A DNA stretch of 21,103 nt. Source: an uncultured Actinomycetes bacterium (GTDB taxonomy: Bacteria > Actinomycetota > Thermoleophilia > Solirubrobacterales > Solirubrobacteraceae). Below, in pieces: positions 1 to 7,363 of the stretch. The stretch covers positions 1 through 21,103 of the forward strand of contig CALAQT010000540.1 in assembly GCA_937888775.1 (NCBI GenBank), written 5' to 3'. Numbering within the stretch: the first letter of the stretch is position 1; every line of letters starts with the position of its first letter. Position numbers and translations under genes: made by a program. A model generated the notes under the pieces. It had not been told where the DNA came from. It ran no database searches and saw nothing but the letters and a program-made list of their open reading frames with translations.

Positions 1-649
1 GGGTCGCGCCGGCGCCGAGCAACGCGATCGCGGCGTGCACGCCGGGCGCCAGCACCACCGCCGCCCCGGCGACCGCGAAGTCCCCGTGCGTGCGAGCGTG
101 CTCGACGAACGCCATCCGGGCGCCTTCGGGGGCCGGCGGGACCTCGATCTCGGTCAGCAGCTCGTCAGAGGCGATCGACGTGGTCATCGCCCCGCGGAAC
201 AGGTCGGCCGCGCCGACCGTGCGCTCCCCTGCGGCGGAGCGCAGGTGAAAGGTCGCGTCCAGTGCCGCCAGGGCAACCGGCAGTTCGGCGCTGGGGTCGG
301 CGTGGGCGACCGAACCACCGACGGTGCCGCGGCTGCGGATCGCGGGATGTCCGACCATCCGCACGGCATGTTGCAGCAACGGCCAGCCGCGCTGCACGAC
401 CGCGGAGCGCTCGAGCGTGGCCTGGCGGGTGAGCGCCCCGATCCGCAACCTTCCGCCTGCCCGGCGCAGGTAAGCAAGCTCGCCGATCGGATTGAGGTCG
501 ACCAGCAGGGCCGGGCGCGCGAGGCGGAAGTTCAGCAGCGGCACGAGGCTCTGGCCGCCGGCCAGGGCCTTGGCGTCCTCGTCGCCGAGCAGTGCCAGCG
601 CCTGCGTGAGCGAGCGAGCCGCCTCGTACTGAAACGGGGCCGGCTTCAT
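1..649 (-). CDS. FAD-binding medium subunit of a molybdenum hydroxylase (CoxM-like), 3' end outside window
   Basis: The reading frame starts at ATG 649-647 and is still open at base 1, so the C-terminus is missing. The translation begins MKPAPFQYEAARSLTQAL and contains AGGQSLVPLLNFRLARP, the N-terminal FAD pyrophosphate-binding loop of the family, and later RSRGTVGGSVAHADPSAELP, the second FAD-binding stretch (TVGG..AHADP). These are typical of the medium subunit of xanthine dehydrogenase/CO dehydrogenase-type enzymes. The subunit carries electrons from the [2Fe-2S] small subunit to FAD. The start overlaps the stop of the preceding coxG-like gene by four bases (ATGA, 646-649), so the two are probably translationally coupled. 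The large subunit lies upstream at 1265-3499. No small subunit is visible, and it probably lies beyond the left edge. The family call is firm; the substrate is not known. Confidence 0.93.
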   Translation of the reverse strand, partial: MKPAPFQYEAARSLTQALALLGDEDAKALAGGQSLVPLLNFRLARPALLVDLNPIGELAYLRRAGGRLRIGALTRQATLERSAVVQRGWPLLQHAVRMVGHPAIRSRGTVGGSVAHADPSAELPVALAALDATFHLRSAAGERTVGAADLFRGAMTTSIASDELLTEIEVPPAPEGARMAFVEHARTHGDFAVAGAAVVLAPGVHAAIALLGAGAT

Positions 650-1245
650 CGCCGCCAGACCAGTCGGCCCAGCCCGAGCCCCGCGATGACCCCCGCGAGC
701 AGGATCGCCGCGCGCTCGAGCAGTGGCCGGTAGACCGCGGCACCGGCGTCGAACACGTCTTCGCCGCCGGCTCGGGGACCGCCGCCGGCACCATTTGCCT
801 CGCTGGTGATCGCGCGCTCCAGTCGGCAGGCAAATTCCTTGAGCACGCCGGAAGCGACCTCCTCCATGATCCCTCGGCCGAGCTGGGCCTGGCGGCCGGT
901 GACGTTGAGCTCGGTGTCAACGAGCACGCGCGTCGCGCCGGCGTCCTCGCGGGCGTTGATCGTGATCGTCGCCTCGGCAGTTCCCTGTCCGCGCGCTTCG
1001 CGTCCTTGTACGCGAAAGCTGGCCACATGCTCGTCGTCGTCAACGTCCTGGAGTGCAGCCACTCCGTCGTACTGCGCGGTCACCGGCCCCAGCTTGACCT
1101 TCATCTGACCGCGATACTCGCCCTGGACGGGATCGGCCTGCAGCGATGCTCCCGGCAGCGCCTGCGCGACCCTGGGCACGTCGAGCAGCATCGGCCAGGT
1201 CTTGTGAAGCGGGACGTTGACCCGCAGCTCGTCGGTCAGTCTCAT
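646..1245 (-). CDS. coxG: CoxG-like SRPBCC protein with C-terminal membrane anchor
   Basis: The protein has 199 residues. I chose ATG 1245-1243 (MRLTDELRVNVPL) because an AAAGGAC ribosome-binding site lies just upstream; longer in-frame starts would run into the upstream coxL gene. Residues 1 to about 145 look like the CoxG/SRPBCC fold, with the family segments LPGASL, GEYRGQMKVKLGPVTAQY and later ELNVTGRQAQLGRGIMEEVA. The last 25 or so residues form a single hydrophobic helix (AAILLAGVIAGLGLGRLV) ending in Arg residues, a plausible membrane anchor. In CO dehydrogenase systems CoxG recruits the enzyme to the membrane and is linked to electron transfer to quinone. By analogy this protein would tether the molybdenum hydroxylase encoded on either side of it. 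It lies 19 bases after coxL and overlaps coxM by four bases. The family is clear; the role with a form-II enzyme is inferred. Confidence 0.88.
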   Translation of the reverse strand: MRLTDELRVNVPLHKTWPMLLDVPRVAQALPGASLQADPVQGEYRGQMKVKLGPVTAQYDGVAALQDVDDDEHVASFRVQGREARGQGTAEATITINAREDAGATRVLVDTELNVTGRQAQLGRGIMEEVASGVLKEFACRLERAITSEANGAGGGPRAGGEDVFDAGAAVYRPLLERAAILLAGVIAGLGLGRLVWRR

Positions 1246-1264
1246 GTGTCCTTTCGGGTTGAGT

Positions 1265-3499
1265 TCACAGGCCGGCCTCCCGCAGCGCGCGCCACAGCTT
1301 CTCCTCGCCGTAGGGCGGGTCGAGGTGAAGTCCGTCGAGCGCGTCGGCGACCGCGTTGGCGACTGCGGGCAGCGTGCCGACGGTCCCCCCTTCGCCGGCG
1401 CCCTTGGCACCGAGCGGATTCAGCGGCGACGGGCTTGAGACCTCGGCGGTCAGGATCGGCGGGATCTCGGCGGCGGTCAGCAGGCTGTAGTCCATGAACG
1501 AGCCGCTGCGGTTCTGCCCGCTCTCGTCGTGGATCGCCTCCTCGACCAGGCACTCGCCAAGCGCCTGGACGACGCCACCGATCACCTGCCCGTGGGCCAG
1601 CAGGGGATTGATCACCGTGCCCGCGTCGTCGACCGCGGCGATCCGCAGCACGCGCAGACGCCCGGTCGCCCGCTCGATCTGCACCACCGCCGTATGCGCG
1701 CCCGACGAGAACACCAGCGGGGAGTGAAAGCTGGCGCCGGCGCGTAGGCCGACCTCCATGCCCGGCGGGAGGCGCTCAGGCTGATAGGCCGCGCCGGCCA
1801 GCTCCGCCCAGGAGACAGCGTCGGCGCTCGCCGACGACGTGAACGCCCCGGCGGTCAGCTGCACCGGACCGGGTTCGCAGGCGAGCAGGTGTGCGGCGAG
1901 CGGGCGGGCCAGCTCCACGAGCTTCTCGATCGCGATCACGACCGCCGACCCTGCCATCGCCACCGAGCGACTGCCGAACGTGCCCACCCCTCGGGGGACG
2001 GTGGCGCTGTCGCCGAAGCGCATGACGACCTGATCGAGCCCACACCCGAGCCGGTCGGCGGCGATCTGGGCGAACGTGGTCTCGTGACCCTGGCCGTGCG
2101 GGCAGGCGCTGCTGCTGATCACGAACCGGCCGCTCGGATCGAGCTCGATCTCGGCACTCTCCCACTGGCCGCCGGCGCGCTCGACGTAGAGCGCGACGCC
2201 GATCCCGGTGACTGTGGCGGCGTCAATACGTGTCCCGGGGTCCGCGTTGCCCGCATCGTGGATGGCCTGAAGGCCCCCGAGCTCGACGGCCAGATCGAGG
2301 CAGCGCTCGTAGTCGCCCGAGTCGTACACGTACCCCAACGGCGTCCGGTGCGGGAATTGGCGAACCAGGTTCTGGCGCCGCAGCTCGATCCGGTCGATGC
2401 CCAGCTCGCGCGCCGCCTGGTCGACCAGCCGCTCGAGCATGTAGGCGGCGTCGGGCCGGCCGGCGCCGCGGTACGGACCGGTCGGGACCTTGTGCGTGCG
2501 GGCCCCGACGAGCTCCACCTGGGCAGCCGGGATCTCGTAGCAGCCGGTCATCAGCATTGCGGCTGTGTGAGGGGGAATCGCAGTGGTGGTCAGCAGGTAG
2601 GCACCGAGGTCGGCCCACAGCCAGGCGCGGACGCCGAGCATGCGCCCGCCGGCATCCAGCGCCAGCTCGATGTCGCCCTCGATCCCGCGCCCTTGGTAGG
2701 CGGCGAGGAAGTTCTCCAGCCTATCCTCGGCCCACTTGAGCGGCATCCCGAGCTTGATCGCAGCCGCCGCGACGGCCGCGACCTCGGGCGCGATCACGCC
2801 CTTGCTCCCGAACGCACCGCCGACATCGGGGACGATCACCCGCACTCCGTCGTCCGGTCTGGAGAGGATGTGGGCAAGCTGGGCGCGCGGCCGGTGCGGA
2901 TCCTGGGCCGAGCACCAGACGGTGAGCAGGTCGCGGCCCGGATCGTGCTCGGCGATAGCCCCGCGCGTCTCGATCGGCGCCGCGACCAGCCGCGGCAGCG
3001 AGTAACTGCCGCAGATCACGTGGCGGGCGGCCGCAAACGCGCCGTCGATGTCCCCCCCCCGGCGCGACCATCGCATAAGGGCAAGGTCGGAGTCACGCGC
3101 GTTGACGACCGCGTCGCGCGGCTCGTAGTCGACTCGCACCAGTTCGGCGGCGTCCTCGGCCAGCGCCCGCGTCCGCGCGATCACCGCCGCGACCGGCTGT
3201 CCGGCGTAGCGGACCTCGTCACGCGCCAGTACAGGGTGTGGCTCGTCCGCCAGCTCGGCGCCGTCGAGCGGCGGCACCGGGAATGGACGCACGAGGCCGT
3301 CGAGGTCGGCGGCGGTCACCACCGCCAGGAGTCCGTCGGCCGCCGCGGGTGCTTCGATCGCGGTGATCGAGGCGCGGGCGTGGGGGCTGCGGACGAAGGC
3401 GACGTGAGCCAGTCCGGCGAGCTCGAGGTCATCCAGGTATCGTGTCTGGCCGAGCAGGACGCGGGCGTCCTCCCGCCGCGTGACGGCTGCCCCGATCAT
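1265..3499 (-). CDS. Molybdenum hydroxylase large subunit, form-II CoxL/xanthine dehydrogenase family
   Basis: The protein has 744 residues (MIGAAVTRREDARVLLGQ). The start ATG 3499-3497 overlaps the stop of the preceding hydrolase (ATGA), so I prefer it to the ATG 63 bases upstream. Family hallmarks are GGAFGSKG near residue 230, PYRGAGRPDAAYMLERL near 345, and GAKGAGEGG near 700, which carries the catalytic Glu. The PYRGAGR loop is of the form-II type (AYRGAGR) and not the AYXCSFR loop of genuine aerobic CO dehydrogenase, so this enzyme probably hydroxylates an organic substrate such as an N-heterocycle or aldehyde. It would bind a molybdopterin cofactor and form an LMS complex with the CoxM-like subunit and an unseen [2Fe-2S] subunit. 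The length is normal. A run of nine C bases (3052-3060) lies inside the gene, but the frame matches the family on both sides. Confidence 0.93.
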   Translation of the reverse strand: MIGAAVTRREDARVLLGQTRYLDDLELAGLAHVAFVRSPHARASITAIEAPAAADGLLAVVTAADLDGLVRPFPVPPLDGAELADEPHPVLARDEVRYAGQPVAAVIARTRALAEDAAELVRVDYEPRDAVVNARDSDLALMRWSRRGGDIDGAFAAARHVICGSYSLPRLVAAPIETRGAIAEHDPGRDLLTVWCSAQDPHRPRAQLAHILSRPDDGVRVIVPDVGGAFGSKGVIAPEVAAVAAAAIKLGMPLKWAEDRLENFLAAYQGRGIEGDIELALDAGGRMLGVRAWLWADLGAYLLTTTAIPPHTAAMLMTGCYEIPAAQVELVGARTHKVPTGPYRGAGRPDAAYMLERLVDQAARELGIDRIELRRQNLVRQFPHRTPLGYVYDSGDYERCLDLAVELGGLQAIHDAGNADPGTRIDAATVTGIGVALYVERAGGQWESAEIELDPSGRFVISSSACPHGQGHETTFAQIAADRLGCGLDQVVMRFGDSATVPRGVGTFGSRSVAMAGSAVVIAIEKLVELARPLAAHLLACEPGPVQLTAGAFTSSASADAVSWAELAGAAYQPERLPPGMEVGLRAGASFHSPLVFSSGAHTAVVQIERATGRLRVLRIAAVDDAGTVINPLLAHGQVIGGVVQALGECLVEEAIHDESGQNRSGSFMDYSLLTAAEIPPILTAEVSSPSPLNPLGAKGAGEGGTVGTLPAVANAVADALDGLHLDPPYGEEKLWRALREAGL

Positions 3500-4551
3500 C
3501 GCAGCCGGTCGGCAATCCAGTCCGAGACCAGCGGGCGGTACTTGAACGGGATGTTGTTGCACACATGGGTACCGTCGTCATACAGGACCCACTCGGAGTT
3601 CTGCGCTGCATCGGCGATGCGCTTGGTCTGCTCCCAGGCGATCACACGGTCGAGCTTGCCGGTGACAACGAGGCAGGGCTGCCACACGCGCTCCGCTACC
3701 CCTTCGAGGTTGAGCTCGAGGGCTCGCCGGCGGGCGTCGGCTTCGCCGTCGGCTCCGGTGTGGTGCGCGATCGTGTCCCGCGTCAGCTCAGGCATCGACT
3801 CCCAGTTGGCCGCGAAGTCGTACGGACCGCTGATGCCCGCTACCGCCTTCACCCGCGGCTCGAACGCCGCCGCCCGGATTACATAGTGTCCGCCGAGGCT
3901 CACGCCCACGGCCGCGATCCTGTCGCCGTCCAGCGTCGACCGGTCGGCGACCGCGTCGAGGATCGCCGTCACTGCCACGTCGTAGTCGGCACGGATGTTC
4001 ATGTGAAATCCGGTCTCCCCCTGACCGGGGCCATCGAGCGACAGCGTCGCCATGCCGCGATCGAGGAACACCGACTCCCAGTGAAAGAACTCCTCCTTGG
4101 TCGAATCGAGCCCCGGGATCAGGACGACGAGCGGAGCTCGTGCCGTCCCGGGAGGCCGGCGCAGGTTGGCCACCACGGTGCCGCCGTCGATCTGCGCTTC
4201 GATCCGCTCAGCGCCGGTGTCCAAGAGCTCGTGGGCCGCGTACATCGAGCGCACCGCCGCCTCCGTGTTGCCGCGGTTGCGCTCCGGATCGAGCACCCAG
4301 ACGAACTTGGAGAAGTGGTAGCTCACCGCGGCGCGCAGATATGCCTCGCCGGCGCTGCGGCGGCTGCCATGCTCCAGCCAGCGCCGCGCCAGGCCGGTGT
4401 GGACCTCAGCGGTGGCGGTCCAGGCATCAAGCCACTCGTCCCAGCGTGAGATCGAAGCGGTCGTGCGGATGAAGTCGTTGTAGTCGACGCCGTTGGAGAT
4501 GAACCGGCCCGCCCAGTGCTTGATCGCTGCCTCAACGCGCGCGTCAGCCAT
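3496..4551 (-). CDS. Alpha/beta hydrolase similar to 2,6-dihydroxypseudooxynicotine hydrolase (C-C bond hydrolase)
   Basis: The protein has 351 residues. ATG 4551 is preceded by a purine-rich GGGGGAAGAG ribosome-binding site. Residues 1 to about 115 form an alpha-helical N-terminal domain (HWAGRFISNGVDYNDF...AAVSYHFSKFVW), followed by an alpha/beta hydrolase core. The core has the oxyanion-side loop LIPGLDSTKEEFF (144-156), the nucleophile elbow GVSLGG with Ser218, the acid GKLDR with Asp301, and GTH with His329. The helical cap and the triad spacing resemble 2,6-dihydroxypseudooxynicotine hydrolase from nicotine catabolism (triad Ser217/Asp300/His329, from memory) and the fungal Ayg1 group, both of which cut C-C bonds in ketones. 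The gene overlaps coxL by four bases, so hydrolase and molybdenum hydroxylase are probably made together, as expected for consecutive steps. The family assignment is good. Nicotine itself as the substrate is not shown, and an ester or other ketone substrate is possible. Confidence 0.82.
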   Translation of the reverse strand: MADARVEAAIKHWAGRFISNGVDYNDFIRTTASISRWDEWLDAWTATAEVHTGLARRWLEHGSRRSAGEAYLRAAVSYHFSKFVWVLDPERNRGNTEAAVRSMYAAHELLDTGAERIEAQIDGGTVVANLRRPPGTARAPLVVLIPGLDSTKEEFFHWESVFLDRGMATLSLDGPGQGETGFHMNIRADYDVAVTAILDAVADRSTLDGDRIAAVGVSLGGHYVIRAAAFEPRVKAVAGISGPYDFAANWESMPELTRDTIAHHTGADGEADARRRALELNLEGVAERVWQPCLVVTGKLDRVIAWEQTKRIADAAQNSEWVLYDDGTHVCNNIPFKYRPLVSDWIADRLR

Positions 4552-4636
4552 GTGGTTCTCTTCCCCCGGTCACTTCGAGGTTCAGCTCACGCACGGCGTT
4601 TCCATATCGCAAAGTTCGAAGCCGCGGGCGCCCCGC

Positions 4637-5698
4637 TCAGTTGGCCCGGCGCCGAGCGGACGCCGGCTTAGCGGGCGGCGGCGCGGTCGATCCCCTAACC
4701 ACGAGAGTCGGCTCGAGCAGGATCTCGCGGGGGATCTGCGAGCCGTCACCGAGGCGCTGGAGCAACAGGTTGGCCGCCTCGGTTCCGATCTCGCGCTGGG
4801 GTACCCGGACCGAAGTGAGCGGCGGGCGCAGTCGCTCGACGAACGGCATGTCGTTGAAGCCGACGATCGATACGTCGTCGGGACAGCGCAGCCCGCAGGC
4901 CTCGAGGGTGTCATAGCAGCCGATGGCAAGCCGATCGTTGGCCGCCACGATCGCGGTGATGTCATCTGCCGCACCGAGCAATTCGCTGCTCACACGGGCG
5001 CCTTCTGCTTCGGTGAATGACGCGCTGAAGCGCACATGCTCGCCGAGCGTGTCCAGCCCCACGGCTCGCATGGCCTCCAGAAAGCCGAGATAGCGCCGGT
5101 GTCCGGTCGAGATGTTCTGCGGGCCGGCGACGTGGCCGATCCGCGAGTGCCCCAGCTGCGCGACGTGCTCCACCGCCAGTCGGATGCCCTGCCGGTCGTC
5201 GACGGTTACCGCCGGCACGGAGCGATCCTCGAGGCTGCGGTTGACCAGAACGAGTGGCACGCCACCGGCGGCGAGGTCGGCCAGGAATTCTTGATCGAGT
5301 CGCGCCGTGGCGGAGATGAAACCGTCGACCTGACGCGCGCGCAGCGCCTCCAGGTAGCTGCGCTCGCGCTCGGCGTCGTTGTCGGTGTTGACGATCAGCG
5401 ACGTGTAGCCGGCGTCGTCGAGCCGGTCCTCGATCCCGCGCAGGATCGGCGGGAACAGCGGGTTGGTGATGTCGGGGATCAGCACGCCGATCGTGTAGGA
5501 GCGATTGGTCTTGAGCCCGCGCGCGATTGGGTTGGGCCGGTAGCCAAGCGCTTGCGCAGCGCGCATCACGCGCTCGGCGGTTTCCTGGTTGACCAGCCCC
5601 CGCGTCTCGGCGTTCAGCGCACGCGAGACAGTGCCTGGATGGACCTTCGCCACGCGGGCGACGTCCCGGATCGTGACCGAGGTCGGCACGCGGCCCAT
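4637..5698 (-). CDS. LacI/GalR-family transcriptional regulator, probable operon repressor
   Basis: The protein has 353 residues. The N-terminal helix-turn-helix (TIRDVARVAKVHPGTVSRAL, about 9-28) is followed by the hinge helix GYRPNPIARGL (52-62), which in this family places a Leu in the central CpG of the operator. Next comes a periplasmic-binding-protein-like effector domain, with IGVLIPDITNPLFPPILRG, the subdomain crossover VAANDRLAIGCYDTLEACGL, and a C-terminal region including VSIVGFNDMPFVERLRPPLT. The gene sits inside the catabolic operon, 42 bases after the FAD oxidoreductase and 85 bases before the hydrolase, so its effector is probably a pathway substrate or intermediate. No clear Shine-Dalgarno precedes the ATG; that space holds an operator-like palindrome (5701-5714) nearly identical to the one at the livK promoter, which suggests autoregulation. 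The family is certain; repression and the effector are inferred. Confidence 0.95.
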   Translation of the reverse strand: MGRVPTSVTIRDVARVAKVHPGTVSRALNAETRGLVNQETAERVMRAAQALGYRPNPIARGLKTNRSYTIGVLIPDITNPLFPPILRGIEDRLDDAGYTSLIVNTDNDAERERSYLEALRARQVDGFISATARLDQEFLADLAAGGVPLVLVNRSLEDRSVPAVTVDDRQGIRLAVEHVAQLGHSRIGHVAGPQNISTGHRRYLGFLEAMRAVGLDTLGEHVRFSASFTEAEGARVSSELLGAADDITAIVAANDRLAIGCYDTLEACGLRCPDDVSIVGFNDMPFVERLRPPLTSVRVPQREIGTEAANLLLQRLGDGSQIPREILLEPTLVVRGSTAPPPAKPASARRRAN

Positions 5699-5700
5699 TA

Positions 5701-5714
5701 TGCAGTCGTGTGCA
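5701..5714. promoter_or_regulatory. LacI-type operator O2 at the lacI start
   Basis: TGCAGTCGTGTGCA has matching TGCA ends and a central CG, as expected for a LacI/GalR-family operator (pattern TGnAAnCGnTTnCA). It matches the livK-promoter palindrome at 12241-12254 in 12 of 14 positions and ends two bases before the lacI ATG. Bound repressor here could block a local promoter or reduce readthrough from upstream. Function is inferred from sequence and position only. Confidence 0.6.
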
Positions 5715-5740
5715 TTGACGAGGTGCAGCGGGACCAGCGC

Positions 5741-7363
5741 TCACGGGTGGCCTGCGCGAACCCGCGGGGCACGGGTCATCGCCTCCTGCGGGTCATCGCC
5801 CAGATCGGCCAGCATCACGATCGCGGCGTTGCGCCCCGGCCCACCGGTGACTGAACCACCCGGGTGCGTGGTGCCGCCGGTCTGATACAGGCCCGGAATC
5901 GGCATGCGGTGCTGCGCCCAGCCGGGCACCGGACGGAGCGAGCCGCTGTAAGCCGGCGAACGATCGCCCCCGTGGAAGGTGCCCCGCCACATGTGAGGGT
6001 TGGAGCGCTCGAGATCCACCGGAGACACGATCAGCTCGGCCAAGATCGTCTCATCGGTGAGGTTCGGCGCGACGCGGCGCAGGTGACCCAGATGCACGGC
6101 GGCGATCTCGTCTCGCAGCCGTGCCCATTGCTCGGGGCCCTCGCCGGGGTCATACGGCTGCATCCCCAGAATCTTGACCGTGTGCTGGCCGGCCGGCGCG
6201 CGCGTCGGATCGGCGACGGTCGGAGTCGGGAACAGTAGCCAGGCGCCGTCCCGGACCAGGCGCCCCTCCTTGACGTCGCGTCCCATCCGCACAACGTCCT
6301 CCGGCCAGCCGGCGACGCCGGCCGAGACCGCGGTCAGCTCGCCGCCGTCGTGACCGGTGTAAATCGGCGGCTGCGTGGTCGCGTAGTGCGCGGCGAAGGC
6401 GGCGATGCCGGCGTCGTACGTCTCGACGCCGTAGAGGAAATCCTCGCCCCAGGCAGCGGGCGGCGCCATCTTCGTCAGATCCTTGACATGGATCGTCGAC
6501 AGCACCGCCTTGCCGGCAATGTGGCGCTCGCCGTCCGCGGTCTGCACCCCCACGCAACGTCCGTCCCGCAGCACGAGGCTGACGACGCGCCGATCACAGA
6601 GCACCTCGCCGCCGCCGTCCTCGATCACCTCCACGAGCGTCCGCGCGAGCTCGCCCGAGCCGCCCCGTGGCAACGTCCAGCTCCGGTGCTGGCGCCCGAA
6701 CACGATCGAGTAGGCCAGGAGGCCCGAGCCGGCCGAGTCGACGGGTTGCCCAGTCTGGAAAGCCATCCAGAGCATGAACGACTGGACATGGCGACTCTCG
6801 AACTCGTAGCGCACGACGTCCCAGGCGCTTATCGCCGCGCGGCGCAGCCAGCGCGTGGCGCCCGGTCGCCCGGCGATCATCTCTTCGAAGCTGGGTCCCA
6901 GGCCCACCGGGGTGAACCGCTGCCGGGTGAAGACGTCCTTGACGGAGTCGTACTCGGCCAGCAGCCGCCGGTAGGCATGTGCGTCGGCGCGTGAGAAGCG
7001 CGCGATCTCTTCGCAGGTGCGCTCGAGATCCAGCCACATCGTCAGCGACTCACCGTCTGCAAACACCACGTGTGCCACCGGGTCTGGCTTGATATAGGTC
7101 AGACCGCGGTCGGCGATCAACCCCAGTTCGTCATCAGCCAGCAGCGGGTTGGTCTGAATCAGCGTATGGCCGGTGGAGCACGAGTCCAGCCGGAAGCCCG
7201 GCAGCAGCAGCTCCTCGGAAGCCACGCCGCCGCCCGGCACCTGCCGGACATCCAGCACGAGGCAACGATGGCCCGCCCGCGTCAGGTAAGCGGCTGCGAT
7301 CAGGCTGTTATGGCCTGCGCCGGCCACGACCACGTCGGCACTCACCGAGGCCACGTGGGTCAT
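5741..7363 (-). CDS. CrtI/PYROXD2-like FAD-dependent oxidoreductase
   Basis: The protein has 540 residues. It opens with a Rossmann FAD-binding motif, VVVAGAGHNSLIAAAYLTRA (about 11-30), followed by an acidic strand end (LVLD). It closes with GLYQTGGTTHPGGSVTGGPG, the C-terminal FAD-binding signature of the phytoene-desaturase/PYROXD2 group. No signal peptide is visible, so it should be cytoplasmic or peripheral. The start ATG 7363 overlaps the livGF stop by four bases, tying the enzyme to the importer. Members of this group oxidise or desaturate very different substrates, so only a general role in oxidising the imported compound or an intermediate is supported. No carotenoid genes are present, which argues against carotenoid desaturation. 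Confidence 0.88.
   Translation of the reverse strand: MTHVASVSADVVVAGAGHNSLIAAAYLTRAGHRCLVLDVRQVPGGGVASEELLLPGFRLDSCSTGHTLIQTNPLLADDELGLIADRGLTYIKPDPVAHVVFADGESLTMWLDLERTCEEIARFSRADAHAYRRLLAEYDSVKDVFTRQRFTPVGLGPSFEEMIAGRPGATRWLRRAAISAWDVVRYEFESRHVQSFMLWMAFQTGQPVDSAGSGLLAYSIVFGRQHRSWTLPRGGSGELARTLVEVIEDGGGEVLCDRRVVSLVLRDGRCVGVQTADGERHIAGKAVLSTIHVKDLTKMAPPAAWGEDFLYGVETYDAGIAAFAAHYATTQPPIYTGHDGGELTAVSAGVAGWPEDVVRMGRDVKEGRLVRDGAWLLFPTPTVADPTRAPAGQHTVKILGMQPYDPGEGPEQWARLRDEIAAVHLGHLRRVAPNLTDETILAELIVSPVDLERSNPHMWRGTFHGGDRSPAYSGSLRPVPGWAQHRMPIPGLYQTGGTTHPGGSVTGGPGRNAAIVMLADLGDDPQEAMTRAPRVRAGHP

Noticed and set aside
1..3499. Aerobic CO dehydrogenase (form I cox) operon
   Set aside because: The large subunit has the PYRGAGR loop and not AYXCSFR, and the neighbours are an organic-substrate importer and a C-C hydrolase.
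1889..3886. Plus-strand open frame of 665 codons opposite coxL and the hydrolase
   Set aside because: Low-complexity, Arg/Asp/Gly/Pro-rich product with no family motifs, fully antisense to genes with clear catalytic motifs; a common artefact of high-GC coding DNA.
4591..4604. Possible LacI operator before the hydrolase gene
   Set aside because: Only one half (TGGAAACG on the minus strand) fits; the other half does not match O1 or O2.
5693..5698. CATAAT -10-like hexamer overlapping the lacI ATG
   Set aside because: It overlaps the start codon, lies too far downstream to serve this ATG, and has no -35 at the proper distance.
5741..7363. Carotenoid phytoene desaturase
   Set aside because: The fold matches the CrtI superfamily but no carotenoid gene is near, and the C-terminal signature fits the broader PYROXD2-like group.
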